DNA of 64,000 nt from Tretioscincus oriximinensis (lineage: Eukaryota; Chordata; Lepidosauria; Squamata; Gymnophthalmidae). The stretch is taken from NCBI GenBank assembly GCA_022410635.1, contig JAJVDF010000587.1:273686-337685 (forward strand), in the 5' to 3' direction. Below, piece after piece: positions 10,481 through 22,285 of the stretch; within the stretch, counting starts at the first letter, position 1, and each line of letters begins with the position of its first letter. The notes beneath the pieces are model-generated. The model was not told the DNA's origin. It worked only from the letters and a program-made list of their open reading frames with translations, and did no database searches. The position numbers and the translations under genes are program-made.

Positions 10481-10996
10481 AAAATAATGGAATTATGTTA
10501 GCTGTATAAGCAATGCCAACGAAATACATTCTAATGTTTTCAACCTACATTGTCTTCCTTCCTCAGACTTTAGCCAGAAAGCTGTTATTTGTAGCACTTC
10601 AACATTAAGAATGGAGCGACCAAAGGTATATGCATTCTTATTTGTATATTCATTTATAATATTCATTTCATTTTGAAAGTGGGTGTCACCATAAACAAAG
10701 ATGCTTTTATGTCAATGTATGTAACACNCAATAAGCTATCATATATTTTGTTCTTGCACCGAAAATCAATGATTGTTCATTCATTCTATCACACTCACCA
10801 ACAACATCCTGATTTCAAAGAAACACAAAAAACAAAACTACCATATGTTTGACCTGTAGAAATTTGCTCACTGTTTGAATGACATCTATGCATGTATGGA
10901 AAAGCTTTTTTCTCTTTCTCTCTTTAATTCATTGAGGAGATTTTTTTAAAAATCTAGGATTAAATAATAAAATACTATTAGTGTAAAACTCAAATA

Positions 10997-11262
10997 GAGA
11001 GACAGTTTGGTGTAGTGGTTAGAGTGTGGGACTCTTATCTGGTAGTCTCCTGGTTCGATTCCCTACTCCTCCATGAAAGCCAGCTGGGTGACCTTGGATC
11101 AGTCACAGTTCTTTGAACTCTCTCAGCCCCACTTACTCCACAGGGTGTCTGTTGTGGAGAAAGCAACAAAAGCTATGTGCGCCACCCTATGGTAGGCCGC
11201 CTNGAGACCTTCGGGTATAGGGCGGGATATAATTACAAATAAATAAATAAATAAATAAGTCC
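10997..11262 (+). mobile_element. SINE A, copy 2
   Basis: It is full-length: head with TTTGGTGTAGTGGTTAGAG, B box GGTTCGATTCC (11052-11062), CORE CTGGGTGACCTTGGATCAG, L2-like tail with GGGTATAGGGCGGGATATAA and (AAAT)n to about 11260. It is close to copy 1 in sequence, so both are relatively young. Confidence 0.88.
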
Positions 11263-12309
11263 TTCTAGGAACCTCAGCTACATAAACACAGTTCCATTAA
11301 TCTGTGGTATTATTCTTCTCTTTCCCTGAGTGAAATATAACATCTGGTAATATAATAAAAAGTTTGTACGTTGCCGCAAACACACTTATTATAATTTAGT
11401 TAGATGTTATACTGCCTTATGACTGGCACCATTGATATTCAATTGAAAGGCACTTTGCGGAATATTTTTAATATGAGAAAATAAATACAGCTCCTTCAAG
11501 GAATGCTGAGTGAGAATAGCAAAATATTCAAAAGGAAGGAACAAATTAAGGGAGGAATGAAGAAATGAAGGCTGAGAGGGAAAGAAGAAAGGACATAAAG
11601 AAGTCTATGAATACTAATGACTGATTTTTATATAATAATGAGCCCTCTCCCCTCCCAAATTTTGTATTTCAGTGTTTCAAGGAAAGCGGAAGCCATTTCA
11701 AAGAAAGAGCAGTTTTCTAAAGCACAATGAATCTTGTAGTTTAATCTTCTCCTTACAGCATTAAAAGACAGATGGTCATAAGATGTTGTCTCTTTGGCTT
11801 GACTTTGCCCTGAAAGCCAAATTCATTTCATATCTATGCATCAGGGCATTTTGTTCTTCCCCAAAACCAGGGCCAGCAGCAGAAGTAAGTAAGGTTTTAA
11901 AGTATGTAATTGGACATTTTAACCAAGTTGGAACACTTGATTTCCTTGCACAGGAAACCCTTTGCATTCCTGCTGCAGCTGAAAGAAAAAGTCAGTGGGT
12001 TTACTTTGGGAGAGTGGCTATTGTGAGGCTCTAGTGAACAGAAGACAAGTTAATAATAAGGTCATGAACTTTTAGGTTCCCCAAAGGTCTGACATTTGGG
12101 GACTTCTTGCACACAATAAACCTACGCATGCTGTACCCACTGTGAGCTTTCTGCTGCTTTTGCAAAAATGAGACGCACTGTGGGAAATCTGTTTTGTAAT
12201 ATTGCTGCCTGCAGGGAAGCTTCTTCCTTTTCATAAATTCTTCTAAGGAAATTTCAAATTGACTAAGGAACTGGTAAGAAGCACATCACATTCTGTCCCC
12301 CACCTGCCT
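11263..12309. other. Sequence without recognised gene
   Basis: The longest frames (11776-12034 on both strands) overlap each other and have no codon or splice support. A/G-rich runs occur at 11510-11600. Confidence 0.4.
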
Positions 12310-12413
12310 AAAAAAAGAAGAGGTGGAAGGAGAAGAAGGAGAAGAAAAAGAAAAAGAAAAAGAAGGAGGAGGAGGAGGAGGAGGAGGAGGATAAAAGGAG
12401 GAGGAGGAGGAGT
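12310..12413 (+). repeat. Polypurine (GAA/GGA)n tract
   Basis: About 100 bases are almost pure purine on the plus strand: GAAGGAGAAGAAAAAGAAAA grading into (GGA)n. The Arg/Lys-rich frame over it is an artefact of the repeat. Confidence 0.9.
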
Positions 12414-12519
12414 TCTTGTATCAATAGGTACTAGAATGGGTATCTTGATATTGTCTCCAGGATGAAGCTACAGACAGAATTCCCCAAATGCCATTTGCAG
12501 GGACTCAAAAACAGGTGAA

Positions 12520-12905
12520 GATTGTTCAGAGCACAATTATACTTACATGATGTTGACTCGACCCCATGTGTTCATGGTGTTTTTGCAATGCATCCTGGAA
12601 AAAGGTCCTTTGTCCCACAATATTCTTTAGCTGATGTTTTGAGAAGTTGCCATGCTTGCAGCTGGGTAGACGAGAAGCCTTCCTATGTACCTTCCACTCC
12701 TTAACGGGATTATGCCACTCCTTAACGGGATTATGCCAGCACAGAATCGCTGAATGAGCGTGCCCAGTAGCTACTTCCTGCTTAGCTGTCTTGCTGATTC
12801 CATGCAGATTTACAGCTATGTGTGTTGACTGCACTCCGCAGTTGTTTCTCACATTGCAGATTTTAACACACACACTAACTATGCTTGCAGCCTTGTGCTT
12901 GAGAA
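12520..12905 (-). mobile_element. TIR element family H, copy 5
   Basis: On the complement it carries AAATCTGCATGGAATCAGC, CAGGAAGTAGCTACTGGGC, GAAGGCTTCTCGTC, GCAAGCATGGCAACTTCTC, and AGGACCTTTTTCCAGGATGCA in family order. A direct tandem duplication of a 21-base unit containing CCTTAACGGGATTATGCC lies at 12697-12738. Ends are eroded. Confidence 0.55.
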
Positions 12906-13254
12906 AGTGTAAATGCAAATGGTGGGTCACGGTGTGAGATGGAATGCTGAACTAAATCAGCTGTGGTCTAATTCAGCAGGGCTTTTGCATTCTTTTGGAG
13001 AGGAAGGAAGAAAAGATTATATTATTTTATACAGCTTTTGTGGAAATATTGTGCTTACATATATTTACTGGCCAGTATCTGTCCTTTTTGGAGATTACGA
13101 TAGGGCTGGTTCTAGGTTCAAGGCCCAGAGTGCCATATTATTGGAGATCTGTACCTAAATTTGTGACATGCATTCATCTCTGTCTCAACTAAGCTAATCA
13201 ATTGCTATAGGTAGGGTGGGAGATGCCATCTTTTCCTTGGCACCTGGAAGGACT

Positions 13255-13500
13255 AGAAACAATGGGATGAAACTGCATGGAAGTAAATTTAGTTTAGATA
13301 TCAGGAAAAACTTTCTGACAGTAAGGGTGATCAGTGAAATAGGTTGTCGAAGGAGACGTTGAGTTCTCCTTCGCTGGAAGTCTTCAAACAGAGGCTGGAC
13401 ATCCTTCTGTTGGAGATGGTTTAGTCAATCGTGCATGGAGCAGGGATTGGACCCGATGGCCCAGAAGTCCCTTCCGACTCTACGATTCTATGATTCAAAT
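13255..13500 (+). mobile_element. CR1 LINE 3' end
   Basis: It has the classic CR1 terminus: TCAGGAAAAACTTTCTGACA, CTTCGCTGGAAGTCTTCAAA, CAGAGGCTGGACATCC, then GGATTGGACCCGATGGCC, CCCTTCCGACTCTACG and the 8-base repeats ATTCTATGATTC. It is a 5'-truncated copy. Confidence 0.85.
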
Positions 13501-14929
13501 CCACTTTTTCTAATGTGGATTAAATTGGATTATTGCAAATAAGGCCTAAACTCATGCCTCCAGTTCCAGATATGATTGGAAAGTGGAAGACGCTCAGTGT
13601 TCATGATGATGCTTTCTCTTCTTCTTTACTGGTTCATCTGAATCATCTCTAAAATCCCAAATCTATCAGTATATATATAACAACCTGGTTTAAATATGAA
13701 CATATTTAAACAATTCTCATTGGCAATAAGTTCATCATTGGATTCCTGTGAAAGTTTTGCATTCCGAAGGTAGAAATAGCCACCAAGAACCCGTGAAAAG
13801 CATGGCAAAGCTTGAATAATGCTACTTGTTGCAAGAGTACAGGCACGTAGCAGAAATTATTTTCTACAAAGAGGGCAGATGTGTTCAATTGTCTTGTAAT
13901 GAAGAAAAGAACACAATCACAGTTAAACTCCGTAGGGAAAATTTTAGGGGAATCTAGCTCTTCTTTTGTTACTAGTAAATGTTTCCTACTGGGCTCTTTG
14001 TATCCTGATATCTAATTGAATGCCCTAGCCAGTTCCAAGGAAATTAACAAGAATAATTTAATAGGCATCCTTCAGTGAAATTTAATGTACCTGCTGAGCT
14101 GAGTTTAGAAACAAGCCCAGATATATGTGAATAATAAGTTAATGTAGCTGAAAGGCATTGGCATTGGGGCTAAAGAGAAATGGGCACAGCGGTTCTTTTG
14201 CTCTGTCAGTATGGCAATTTTGAGTATTTCCTGAACAAGAAAATGTAAGCAGAAAAAACACCTTGCAGATCGGAACGAAGGCTGCATCCACAAGAGGGGT
14301 TTTAAAGCAGACTTACCTGCTTGCACTGCCTGGCGGCTACCTGCGTGAGTCACATGACGACAGCCATAGACGGGCAGGAGCAGTTGCCATGGAACTCAGC
14401 CCAGTCCAGCAGCAGGAATAGCAAAGGAGGAACATGAAGGTGGGAGGAAGATTAAGCTAGACACCCCCCTGTTAAACTAGTATAATTTTAAAAAATGAGA
14501 TAAGGTTGGTCTCACATATTCCTAGTTATTATGAGCTATTTTACCACTAAAAGAATGGTATCACTGAGTTCAAGGTTCTGAGCTATGTCTTTGGATTTTT
14601 ATGGACACATGACAAAGCTTAGAATGCTGAACTTGGTGAGAGAGTGATGGCANACTGGGCTGGCATCTGCTATCAGCCAGCTGCCGGCATCCCTGGGTTT
14701 GCTGCTGTGCATGAGAGGGAAAGGAGAGACAATGGGAGAGTAACTGCTTAGAAAGCATGAGTTTGAAACGGACCTCTCCCATAAAGAAGGTATGGCATAC
14801 CATTTCTGACCTTATTAAAATAAATTCAATAAAGTTTGTTATTTCAAATTTTTAAGCTATTTTGTTCATAANATGAAAGGGAAATGTTCAATACCTTAAA
14901 TATTTATTATGTTTACTTTAATTATAAAT
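13501..14929. other. Sequence without recognised gene
   Basis: A more GC-rich patch at 14280-14460 (CACATGACGACAGCCATAGA) has no splice-flanked frame. Nothing else stands out. Confidence 0.4.
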
Positions 14930-15030
14930 CTGTATTTATTTATTCATTCATTTATTTACTCTTTTATCCCACCTTACACCCATAATTTCAGGGCAGACAA
15001 CAACAATAAAAAAGAATAAAAACAGGAATA
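14930..15030 (-). repeat. L2/SINE tail fragment
   Basis: The plus strand reads TTATTTATTCATTCATTTAT then TTTTATCCCACCTTACACCC, the complement of the (AAAT)n-tailed GGGTATAAGGTGGGATA end. Confidence 0.5.
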
Positions 15031-15089
15031 GTGCCTGAAAGTGATTCTTCAATTATTTTCTAAAGATCTGCAATGAAAAAAACTGTTTC

Positions 15090-15262
15090 AAGCAGTTTGG
15101 TGCAGCGGTTGCAGTGTTGGACTCCTGGTTTGTTATCTGTAATCTCCTAGTTTGATTCCATACTCTTCCATGAAGACAGCTTGGTGACCTTGGGCCAGTC
15201 TCTCAGCCCCACTTACTTCACAGGGTGTCTGTGGTGGAGAAAGCAACTAAAGTTATGATGAT
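15090..15262 (+). mobile_element. SINE A, copy 3 (diverged)
   Basis: The head AGCAGTTTGGTGCAGCGGTT has a mutated B box (AGTTTGATTCC). The CORE reads AGCTTGGTGACCTTGGGCCA and the copy ends after GTGGAGAAAGCAAC without the usual L2-like tail. Confidence 0.75.
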
Positions 15263-16744
15263 GTTGTACCTCAAGGGACAGACTGCGGTCACTGAGAAGG
15301 CTCTGTTTCTGCTCTTCTCTGGTTGCCATGTGGAATCCAGGTGAGAATTCTTATATCTTTATTTATTATGTAGAAGCAGAAATTCCAGCAGATGCTTCCT
15401 TCATTAAAGATGACTGAATCTGTACAGTAATCCTATGCATTTATTAACAGAAGTGCTTATCTACCAATATCAGCTCTATTTTAATACACACTACTGACAG
15501 CAAACATATTATTGGAACAAAATCTGTTTCTAACTAAAAATAAAAAGCTATGCTGTATCATATCACTGTATCATATATTGATATTAATAAGTTATCCAAT
15601 TGCTTTTTTAAATTGCAAAACTGGGATGCTGTTCAGTCAACATGAATCATGTAATTTCCAAAAATATTTCTCGAACATTTGTGATATTAAAGATTTTCAC
15701 ACTTCCAATAATACTGTCCTTCATTCCAATAAATATGTGAACGTGCCATGATGCACTCTGATTGCTAGTGAAGTTCATTATGAGTGTAAAAGGTGGGCAA
15801 TATTAGGAAATTCTAATTCTGGTTTTCATTTGCATTTAAAATACTAAGAACAAAGCAATTTAATCTCTTTTCTCTTGATTTTATATTCATGAAAACCAGT
15901 TTTAGTTCTGGTATGATGTTCACTCTCTCTTGGCCTTTCCTTTGTCCTGTATTTATGATTTAGACAAAGATACTGATTAAAGTACAGGGTATCATGAAGC
16001 AGGAACCTGGAAATATAAAATCAAATGGAATCAGCTTTAAATTGAGGTATAAAATTTCTTATTTAAAAATAGGAGAGGGATATTTATAGCCTGCAAATGT
16101 AAACTTTCTGGCACAATGTAAATACCATAATTCTTTTAAAGCTCAAATGATTTTATATTAAACAATAATTCTTTGGAATGAGCCCCTTGGTGAGCGAACG
16201 TTTCACCCTGACCCTTAAAACAATTCTCATTAAACATAATAATCAGTTTGATTCAATTGGTGATAGAGCGCTAAGTATATGGTTAGCACTATATAAAAAA
16301 CCGTTAGTTTAAAAATAAGTGTTAATAAAGAAACATTAATAATGGTGCTGGTCTGCCTTTTTCTCTTCCCTGCAATGAATTCTCAGTGACTACTGATGAT
16401 AAAAAGTTTACCTGTTATACCCAACAAAGGTGTATCCTAACATGGATAGTATTAATGATCTATTAGAATTTACACAGAAATCCCCATATATGTGGAGAGT
16501 GCTAGCGCAAGAAGAGAACCTCCTTCTCAGGGAGATGGAGGAAACCCCTGACTTCTAAAAATATTGAGAGTTACAATGTCAAAGATACAACCCAGGAGGA
16601 CAACATAAACTCTGCTGTCTTGTATGGTGGGGCATCATAATGATGCCACCAACCCAGTAGGAGAACCTTATGTGGAGGCAGCCTAAGTTGTTGCTGAGGT
16701 TAACAGCTGACCAAACCCCCCTTTCTTTAAAATCCAAGTTTATT
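15263..16744. other. AT-rich sequence without recognised gene
   Basis: Segment 15820-15900 contains TTTCATTTGCATTTAAAA (octamer-like) in an AT-rich non-repeat setting. No exon signals pair up. Confidence 0.35.
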
Positions 16745-17085
16745 GAATTTATTTGGCTTACGTAAGAACACAGGAGCCCTGCTGAATCGGGCCAGAGCCC
16801 ATCTAGTCCAGCATTCTGTTTCACAAAGAGGCCCCCCAATTGTACCTGGGCATTTTGAACAGAAGAGAAAGGCAAAATCTTCAACTGTTCTCCATTCCCT
16901 GCAAAAGGCATTTCAGGAATCCTGCCTGTTGCTCCATCTCAGTGGCAGTATCAAGACATCTATCCTAGTAGTGGTTTATACCCTTGGCATCCAGGAATTT
17001 GTTTAATCCTGTCTTAAAGCTATCCAGGCTGCTAAATGTATATTCCATATACAATTTCTGCAGTCCTAATGTTCTAGCAACCAAG
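16745..17085 (-). mobile_element. CR1 LINE 3' fragment
   Basis: The complement carries the terminal CR1-like block: AAATGCCTTTTGCAGGGA, then GATGGGCTCTGGCCCGATTC and TCCTGTGTTCTTACG, as in 56048-56450. The inner part, about 16960-17060, corresponds to AGATGTCTTGATACTGCC and the SFK/LDRF coding end. Confidence 0.65.
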
Positions 17086-17699
17086 GAAATGACAGCTATA
17101 CACAGCTGAGGCCAGACAAACCAGCAGTCATCAATGACACTGAAACAGAAGCAACAGACGTTGTCCTGTTTTTCAGGANATATGAAAGCTCAGCTCCATT
17201 AAACAAGCTTTTCATGTTTGGTGCCTTGATGTGAAATCGCTGCTTCTCACTTAACTGCCACAAGAGGCATCCAGCCTTTTGGAATACAAAACCCATTACG
17301 CTCTGCCTCAGTGGACCCTCTGCTAATTTGGCAACTCNAGGAATATAAATGAATTGGAACCAGGGCCTTCATTTTGTACAAGGACTTAAATCCGTCCTCA
17401 GAGAACCGTGGGCTCATTCAATGAAGCAAATCACTTACATTCAGTTGTGCGGTCTCTGGAATTCATTCTTCTTCGCATGAAATGAGATCATCCACTTTCA
17501 ACTCCCAGGACTCCAAATCTTAGCATATTTAGCCACATTTATTTAGTATTAAATTTTATTTGGAGAATTTGAAATTACATACGTACAGCCAAATCCCAAA
17601 CCCCCAAACCAAAATCAATAACAAACTCACTCCTTTCCTTCTTCCCCAAGTCCTTGGTCTCATTTGTATCTCTGCTATCTTTCATTTTTCTTTTGAGGA
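17086..17699. other. Sequence without recognised feature
   Basis: No tail, TIR or plausible exon was found. Confidence 0.35.
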
Positions 17700-18125
17700 A
17701 GTGGTTTCCCTCCTTGAACATCTGAAAGAGAAGGAGAGGAGGAACAGGAGGAGTTTGCCAAGTGAATGCAGGCAGTGCTGGTTTTACACAGGTTTTCACT
17801 TGTGTAAATCCAGAGATTGTGATCCTGGCAGATGTTTTTGTCTCTAGCAAAGCCAAAAGAACCCCAATGATTGGGGTCCATTGCAGGGAAGGAGATCTAA
17901 GCAGATCTCCTGCCATTTCTTCTGCTGCACTTTGATATCAATTTAAATTTCCCATGCTGGAGCAGTGATGGGAAAATTTAGAACTGCTGTGAAAGCCAGC
18001 AACAATGGTAGGAGATCTGCTTAGATTCTCCTCCCTGACGTGGGTCCTAATCCTTGGGGGTGCCCCTGGTTTTGCTAAGAGCCAAAAGACCTCAAACTGG
18101 TCACCGACTGGAGCACAGGCATAGC
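17700..18125. repeat. Dispersed repeat family W, copy 1
   Basis: It shares with 31311-31870 the ordered blocks GTTTTCACTTG(T/A)GTAAA, TTTCC(C/A)ATGCTGGAGCA(G/A)T, GAAAGCCAGCA(A/G)CAA, AGGAGATCTGC and CTAATCCTTG…GGGTGC. An inner palindrome GGAGATCTAAGCAGATCTCC lies at about 17889. Confidence 0.5.
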
Positions 18126-18129
18126 AATC

Positions 18130-18235
18130 ATTTGCCAATACAGACTTTATTTATTTAGGAATTTATATCCCACCCTTTACCATAGGTCCCAGAGCAGCTA
18201 ACTGAAGATTAAAAGCAACATAAAAAACCCATCCT
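18130..18235 (-). repeat. L2-type tail fragment
   Basis: The plus strand has TTTATTTATTTAGGAATTTA and TATCCCACCCTTTACCATAG, the complement of a GGGTAAAGGGTGGGATATAA-(AAAT)n end. Confidence 0.5.
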
Positions 18236-18365
18236 TCTCTCCCTTTCTGGAAGGCCAAAATGTGATAACCTGCACTTGCAACAGTTTTCTAAGTGAACTG
18301 TCTCTTAGAAGGCTTGTGTCTGTACAATGGCACCCATGGTGAAACTGTTTTCNATTTGGGGTAAA

Positions 18366-18914
18366 TGAGAAGCAGATGTTGTGGCGTCCTCCATTTTACA
18401 GGTTTGTGTTTCTTTGATAAACTTACCAGATATCCCTGAGGGAGGAGGGAAGAGCAGGCCTGGGCAGGGGCGTGGCTTCCTGGTTCCCTGTTTGGGAGGG
18501 GGCATGGCTGGAGGAGCCAGCCAATGGGGACTCGAGTAGCCGGCTGGTCAGCATATAAAAGGGAAGCTGACCAGGGCTAGAGGCCTTTCTGTCGGAGAGA
18601 CTTGTGGTGTAGCAAGTGGACAGAGGGGTCCTCTTCTGACCTGCCTCAGAGGGAGGGGGTGGGAGTGTATGGTGGCCTGAAAGAGTCAAAGTTGAGGCTT
18701 GACTTGGGGGCTGGAACAAATAAAGGGACACAGGGCCTGTCTCATTAAGTATCTGGAAACTAATGTTGCACTTGCTTTGTGTTTGTGCTTGAGTCAGGCT
18801 TACTTTATAAAAGCCGAAGCTTTATTATTCTAATCTCCCTTTCTTTATTTGTAAATAATAAACTTGTTATTTGTTTCAGTTCAAACATCTCTTTCTTTTA
18901 TATCTGTAACAACA
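18366..18914 (+). mobile_element. Solo LTR, family C (549 bases)
   Basis: It starts TGAGAAGCAGATG and ends GTAACAACA, so the termini are TG...CA. GTAAA flanks both sides (18361-18365, 18915-18919) as a 5-base target duplication. Inside are a TATA-like CATATAAAAG at about 18552 and polyadenylation signals at about 18718 (CAAATAAAGG) and near 18858. Together these give an LTR of a retrovirus-like or Gypsy-like retrotransposon. No internal coding part is attached, so it is the product of LTR-LTR recombination. Confidence 0.72.
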
Positions 18915-18919
18915 GTAAA

Positions 18920-20702
18920 TATAAGNATGCTANTGGNGGGGGGGGGGGGGGGCTGTGAATAAAGCCCCAACCGTGAGGTAAACACTGAGGCCTTGTGTAG
19001 GCCTGAGGATAGTACTGTTGCTCCAAGCAGCCGTGGGTGCTGGCTTGGGCAACAGGGTGGATATTGTGGCACCCCTGACTGTGAGGGTCATCTAATCGGG
19101 GGGCCCTCAAGTAGGGGTCACCACATATTTGCCTAGTACAGGGGCAAATAGCTTTTGTGCCTCTTTGTGCCCTGGTGGGAATGTAGTGCTTTTCAAGGGA
19201 TTGTAGACTCCCCCCACCCGCCTCGCACTTACCTTGCTATTTCACTATAATGGCAGTGAACTACTTCCGAGTACCACCACACTTCCATGGAAACGGGATG
19301 CTGGAGTCGTGGTGAAATAGATCCTATGTGCCAGCTTTCCCATTGGCAGCTAGGTGCCTGGTCCTGCGGGATTTCGTGCCGAGATCTCATCCCAGCCACG
19401 GAAATCCTCCTGTCTCCATGTGGCTATGGGAGTGATTCCAGAGGTACTTCACTGCTGAATCAGACTCTCCACAATGAGAAATTGCGGAGAAATGGGCCAT
19501 TTCAGCACAATGAGGCTGACGTCCAGGGCATCTGCCTCTGGAGTAATCCCACTGAGGTAGTTTGCGGCCGTGTGGATGCATCTTCGATAACTCAGAGTCA
19601 CTCAGAAAACATCCTTCCGGCAATCTGAGCTCTAGTTCCTCTGCTAACATTCAACAGCTCCAAGGGAAAAGCAGTCTGAAATGCCTTTTCTCATAAACTA
19701 TTATGATGGTAAGAATGCCTGAAAAGCATTGTGAGCAATGAAAATTCACAGCCCATCGCTTATTGTTGCCATTTTACTATTATCAGAGGACACACCTGTG
19801 TTGTAAACATATTTTGCAAGTTTCTTCTTCTTTTTTTAAGAAAAGAAATCTTCAGATTCTGGAGAAAGGCAAAACAATGGCCATAGGAGTTGGAGAAAAT
19901 TAATTCAGAAGCCTGAGAACTGGCTGCCATTGGCAAGTTGTCAGAGTAACTACCATAGTGTGAGTCTGGGGTTACAGCTCAGCTGGAATGCTGGAAGAAA
20001 CTGTTACATGTTTATCATAATTGGCAGCTGGCTTTAGATAACAGGGATACAATGCTAGGTAAATTCCTTCTCCGCTTGCAAATATAACAGCTCTCGCATT
20101 TTGGCACTGTTTATTTTTAGCCAGTTCGTTTCATCACACGAAGAAGTAACTTTCAATGCTGTCTTGGCCCTTAACATTCTTTTCATCAGCCCACATGCAT
20201 ACACATACATAACAAATGACCGTAAAAAATAATTCTGGGGAACATGCTGTTCAGTGTCCCAAGACAGCATGGTTTTTCAACAAGGAAAGTATTTGTTTTG
20301 CAATCAGGAGAGAAGACTTATCTTTTGAGCTGAGTGAATAAACGTTCCATCAGGTAGATCAAAACCGCACTTCACAACTGGATGAAAGTTCTGCTGCAAA
20401 GGAACTTCAGGTTAAATCTGCATTTATCTTTCAGTTAACTCCCTCCTACACATGCAATCTATTTTCACTCCTGGTGAATACTGAGAACAGTATTATTACA
20501 TTTTATGCTTTGGCTCTTAACGAGCTTAGTGGGTAACAGTTAGTTTGAGCGCCTGCAGCTAGAAGTTACTTCCTGTTTACGTACTTGGTTGGAAGTCCAG
20601 TAGATAGTAATGGAACTTCCTGGTATGGGTGCAATGGAAGGGGTGCCTATTACTATCTATGGTGGCAATATATGAAAAACCAGGCATTTTAGAGATGGGA
20701 GG
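18920..20702. other. Sequence without recognised gene; poly-G run at its start
   Basis: A G-run with three Ns (18926-18951) is probably unresolved in the assembly. The 113-codon frame at 19287-19628 lies in a somewhat GC-richer block with no splice sites or family match. Confidence 0.35.
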
Positions 20703-20948
20703 TTGATAAGTCTCGGCGACATGGTGAGTGGGCCCCGGAATACAACGTTCTCCTTGGCATCTCCCAGACTATGGGCCAATCTCCCCCTTGAGGTGTGTCA
20801 ATCACACCTGTTTAACCTGGCCTTTGGCTGAAAAAACACCTCTCCTTTCCCTACTATTGCTGTTTTAATCTGTTATTTCTGTTTTATTGTTAACTGCCCC
20901 GTGACTTTCAGGTATAGGGCGGTATAGAAATATAAATGGATAAAATNA
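20703..20948 (+). mobile_element. L2 LINE 3' end
   Basis: It has GACTATGGGCCAATCTCCCC then CTTGAGGTGTG, the end of the L2 frame, followed by TTTATTGTTAACTGCCC, then GTATAGGGCGGTATAGAAAT and an A-rich tail. It is a strongly 5'-truncated copy. Confidence 0.8.
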
Positions 20949-20999
20949 TCTGGATTAAGTGGCATTAGCACATCCGTAAACCTGATAAATGTGGTCTAC

Positions 21000-21080
21000 T
21001 ATTTATGTATTTATTTAAGCTTATATCCNGCCCTATAACCAAAGATCACAGGGCAGCTAACAATTAAAGGAGAAATACTG
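21000..21080 (-). repeat. L2-type tail fragment
   Basis: The plus strand reads TATGTATTTATTTAAGCTTA then TATCCNGCCCTATAACC, complement of the shared L2 tail. Confidence 0.5.
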
Positions 21081-21877
21081 AATTTCCATTTTAAAATGAT
21101 ACCTGAAAGTGGAGAAGAGAAAGCAATTTCTTCAACCAAAGGCCAGATGAAAGAGATTTAGGGGACTTTTTGGCCTTGTTTGCACAGGCTCAGTAATATA
21201 TTTTAGAACCTTGTTACAATATATCTACAACACATAATGAGTTGGGTTGCCATAGATGCCTAAAATACATTACTGAGACACAAAACTTCTGTTCTGGAAT
21301 TAGCACAGGTTCTATGCAGAGAGTCCTTAGATTAGTAATGCTGTGCATAATGGAACTTTGCTACCAAAATAAATATCTAATTATCCTGCATGCCACCATT
21401 TTCCATTTTTTAAGAAACTGGTAATAAGGGAGAATACGATGAGCAATGATGTAACTTCAGGCGGTCATTCATTCTGGAAAAAGAAGCAGCAAATTGAGCA
21501 AATATTTCAACAAATTTCTTTATGAAGAAATAGTCGCAGAGGCATAGTTGTAGATCCTTACTGACCACCAGGGACGAGGCCCAGGCCTATTATCTGAACC
21601 AGTAAATGTCTGCATACTGCCATATTAATAAAAGAATACTGTGTCTGCCTCTAATGAGAACATAGGTCACAGAATTAAGGACCACAAGTCTAGTCTTATA
21701 CAACAGCCAATAAGCATTCACTGGCAATAATAATAAGGGCAACACAAACTTTGCCATTATTAAAACTGGAGTCATTTTTATGTGCAGCCACATTCCAGAA
21801 ACTGCAGCTTCTTTCCTTTATTTTTTCCTCATGAAAATTAACTACTGTGTGGGTTTCCTTACCAGAGATTTTGAAAA
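21081..21877. other. Sequence without recognised feature
   Basis: AT-rich, no coding character. Confidence 0.35.
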
Positions 21878-22225
21878 TAAGTTCCTATGCACGCAGAGGG
21901 GACAAGCCAGTGAAATCTGCTATCTAAAAGAGGATGTGGATTTCACTGGGAAAAGAGGGGACAGCTGTCCAGAGCTGGCATAAGGCTGACGAGAAGACAT
22001 GGGAAGACAAAACTGCACATGCCCAGCCAATTGCATTCCTGCTTGTTGGCCGACATCTTCTTGTGCTGCTCATCTCCTCACAAAGNACGCAGGCATTTCG
22101 CCATGCAGTTGGAAAAGATCTGCAGTAGGAAATTCCTCTTCTATTCCAGATATTTTCTGGATGTATAGCGAAGCCTCAATTAAGACGTACAGCTGAGCAG
22201 CAAAGATGATGGAATCTTGCTTTTG
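21878..22225 (+). mobile_element. TIR element family V, copy 1 (3' end lost)
   Basis: It aligns with 55433-55824: GATTTCACTGGGAAAA, GGCATAAGGCTGACGAGA, GCATTTCGCCATG, AAAAGATC, TCTTCTATTCCAGAT. Its left end GTTCCTATGCACGCAG resembles the family V terminus; the right end is replaced by an L2 tail at 22226. Confidence 0.55.
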
Positions 22226-22285
22226 TCGTATTGTTGGTTGCCCTCAGATCTTCAGGGATAGGATGGGATATAAGTAAATAAACAA
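22226..22285 (+). repeat. L2-type tail fragment
   Basis: It reads TTGTTGGTTGCCCTCAGATC, then GGATAGGATGGGATATAAGT and a short (AAAT) tail. Confidence 0.6.

Noticed and set aside
12259..12465. Arg/Lys-rich 68-codon frame
   Set aside because: It is produced by the (GAA/GGA)n tract; no splice or start context.
18920..19135. Primer binding site and leader after LTR family C
   Set aside because: The target duplication GTAAA directly follows the LTR, so the downstream TGG-G-run is flank, not retroelement leader.
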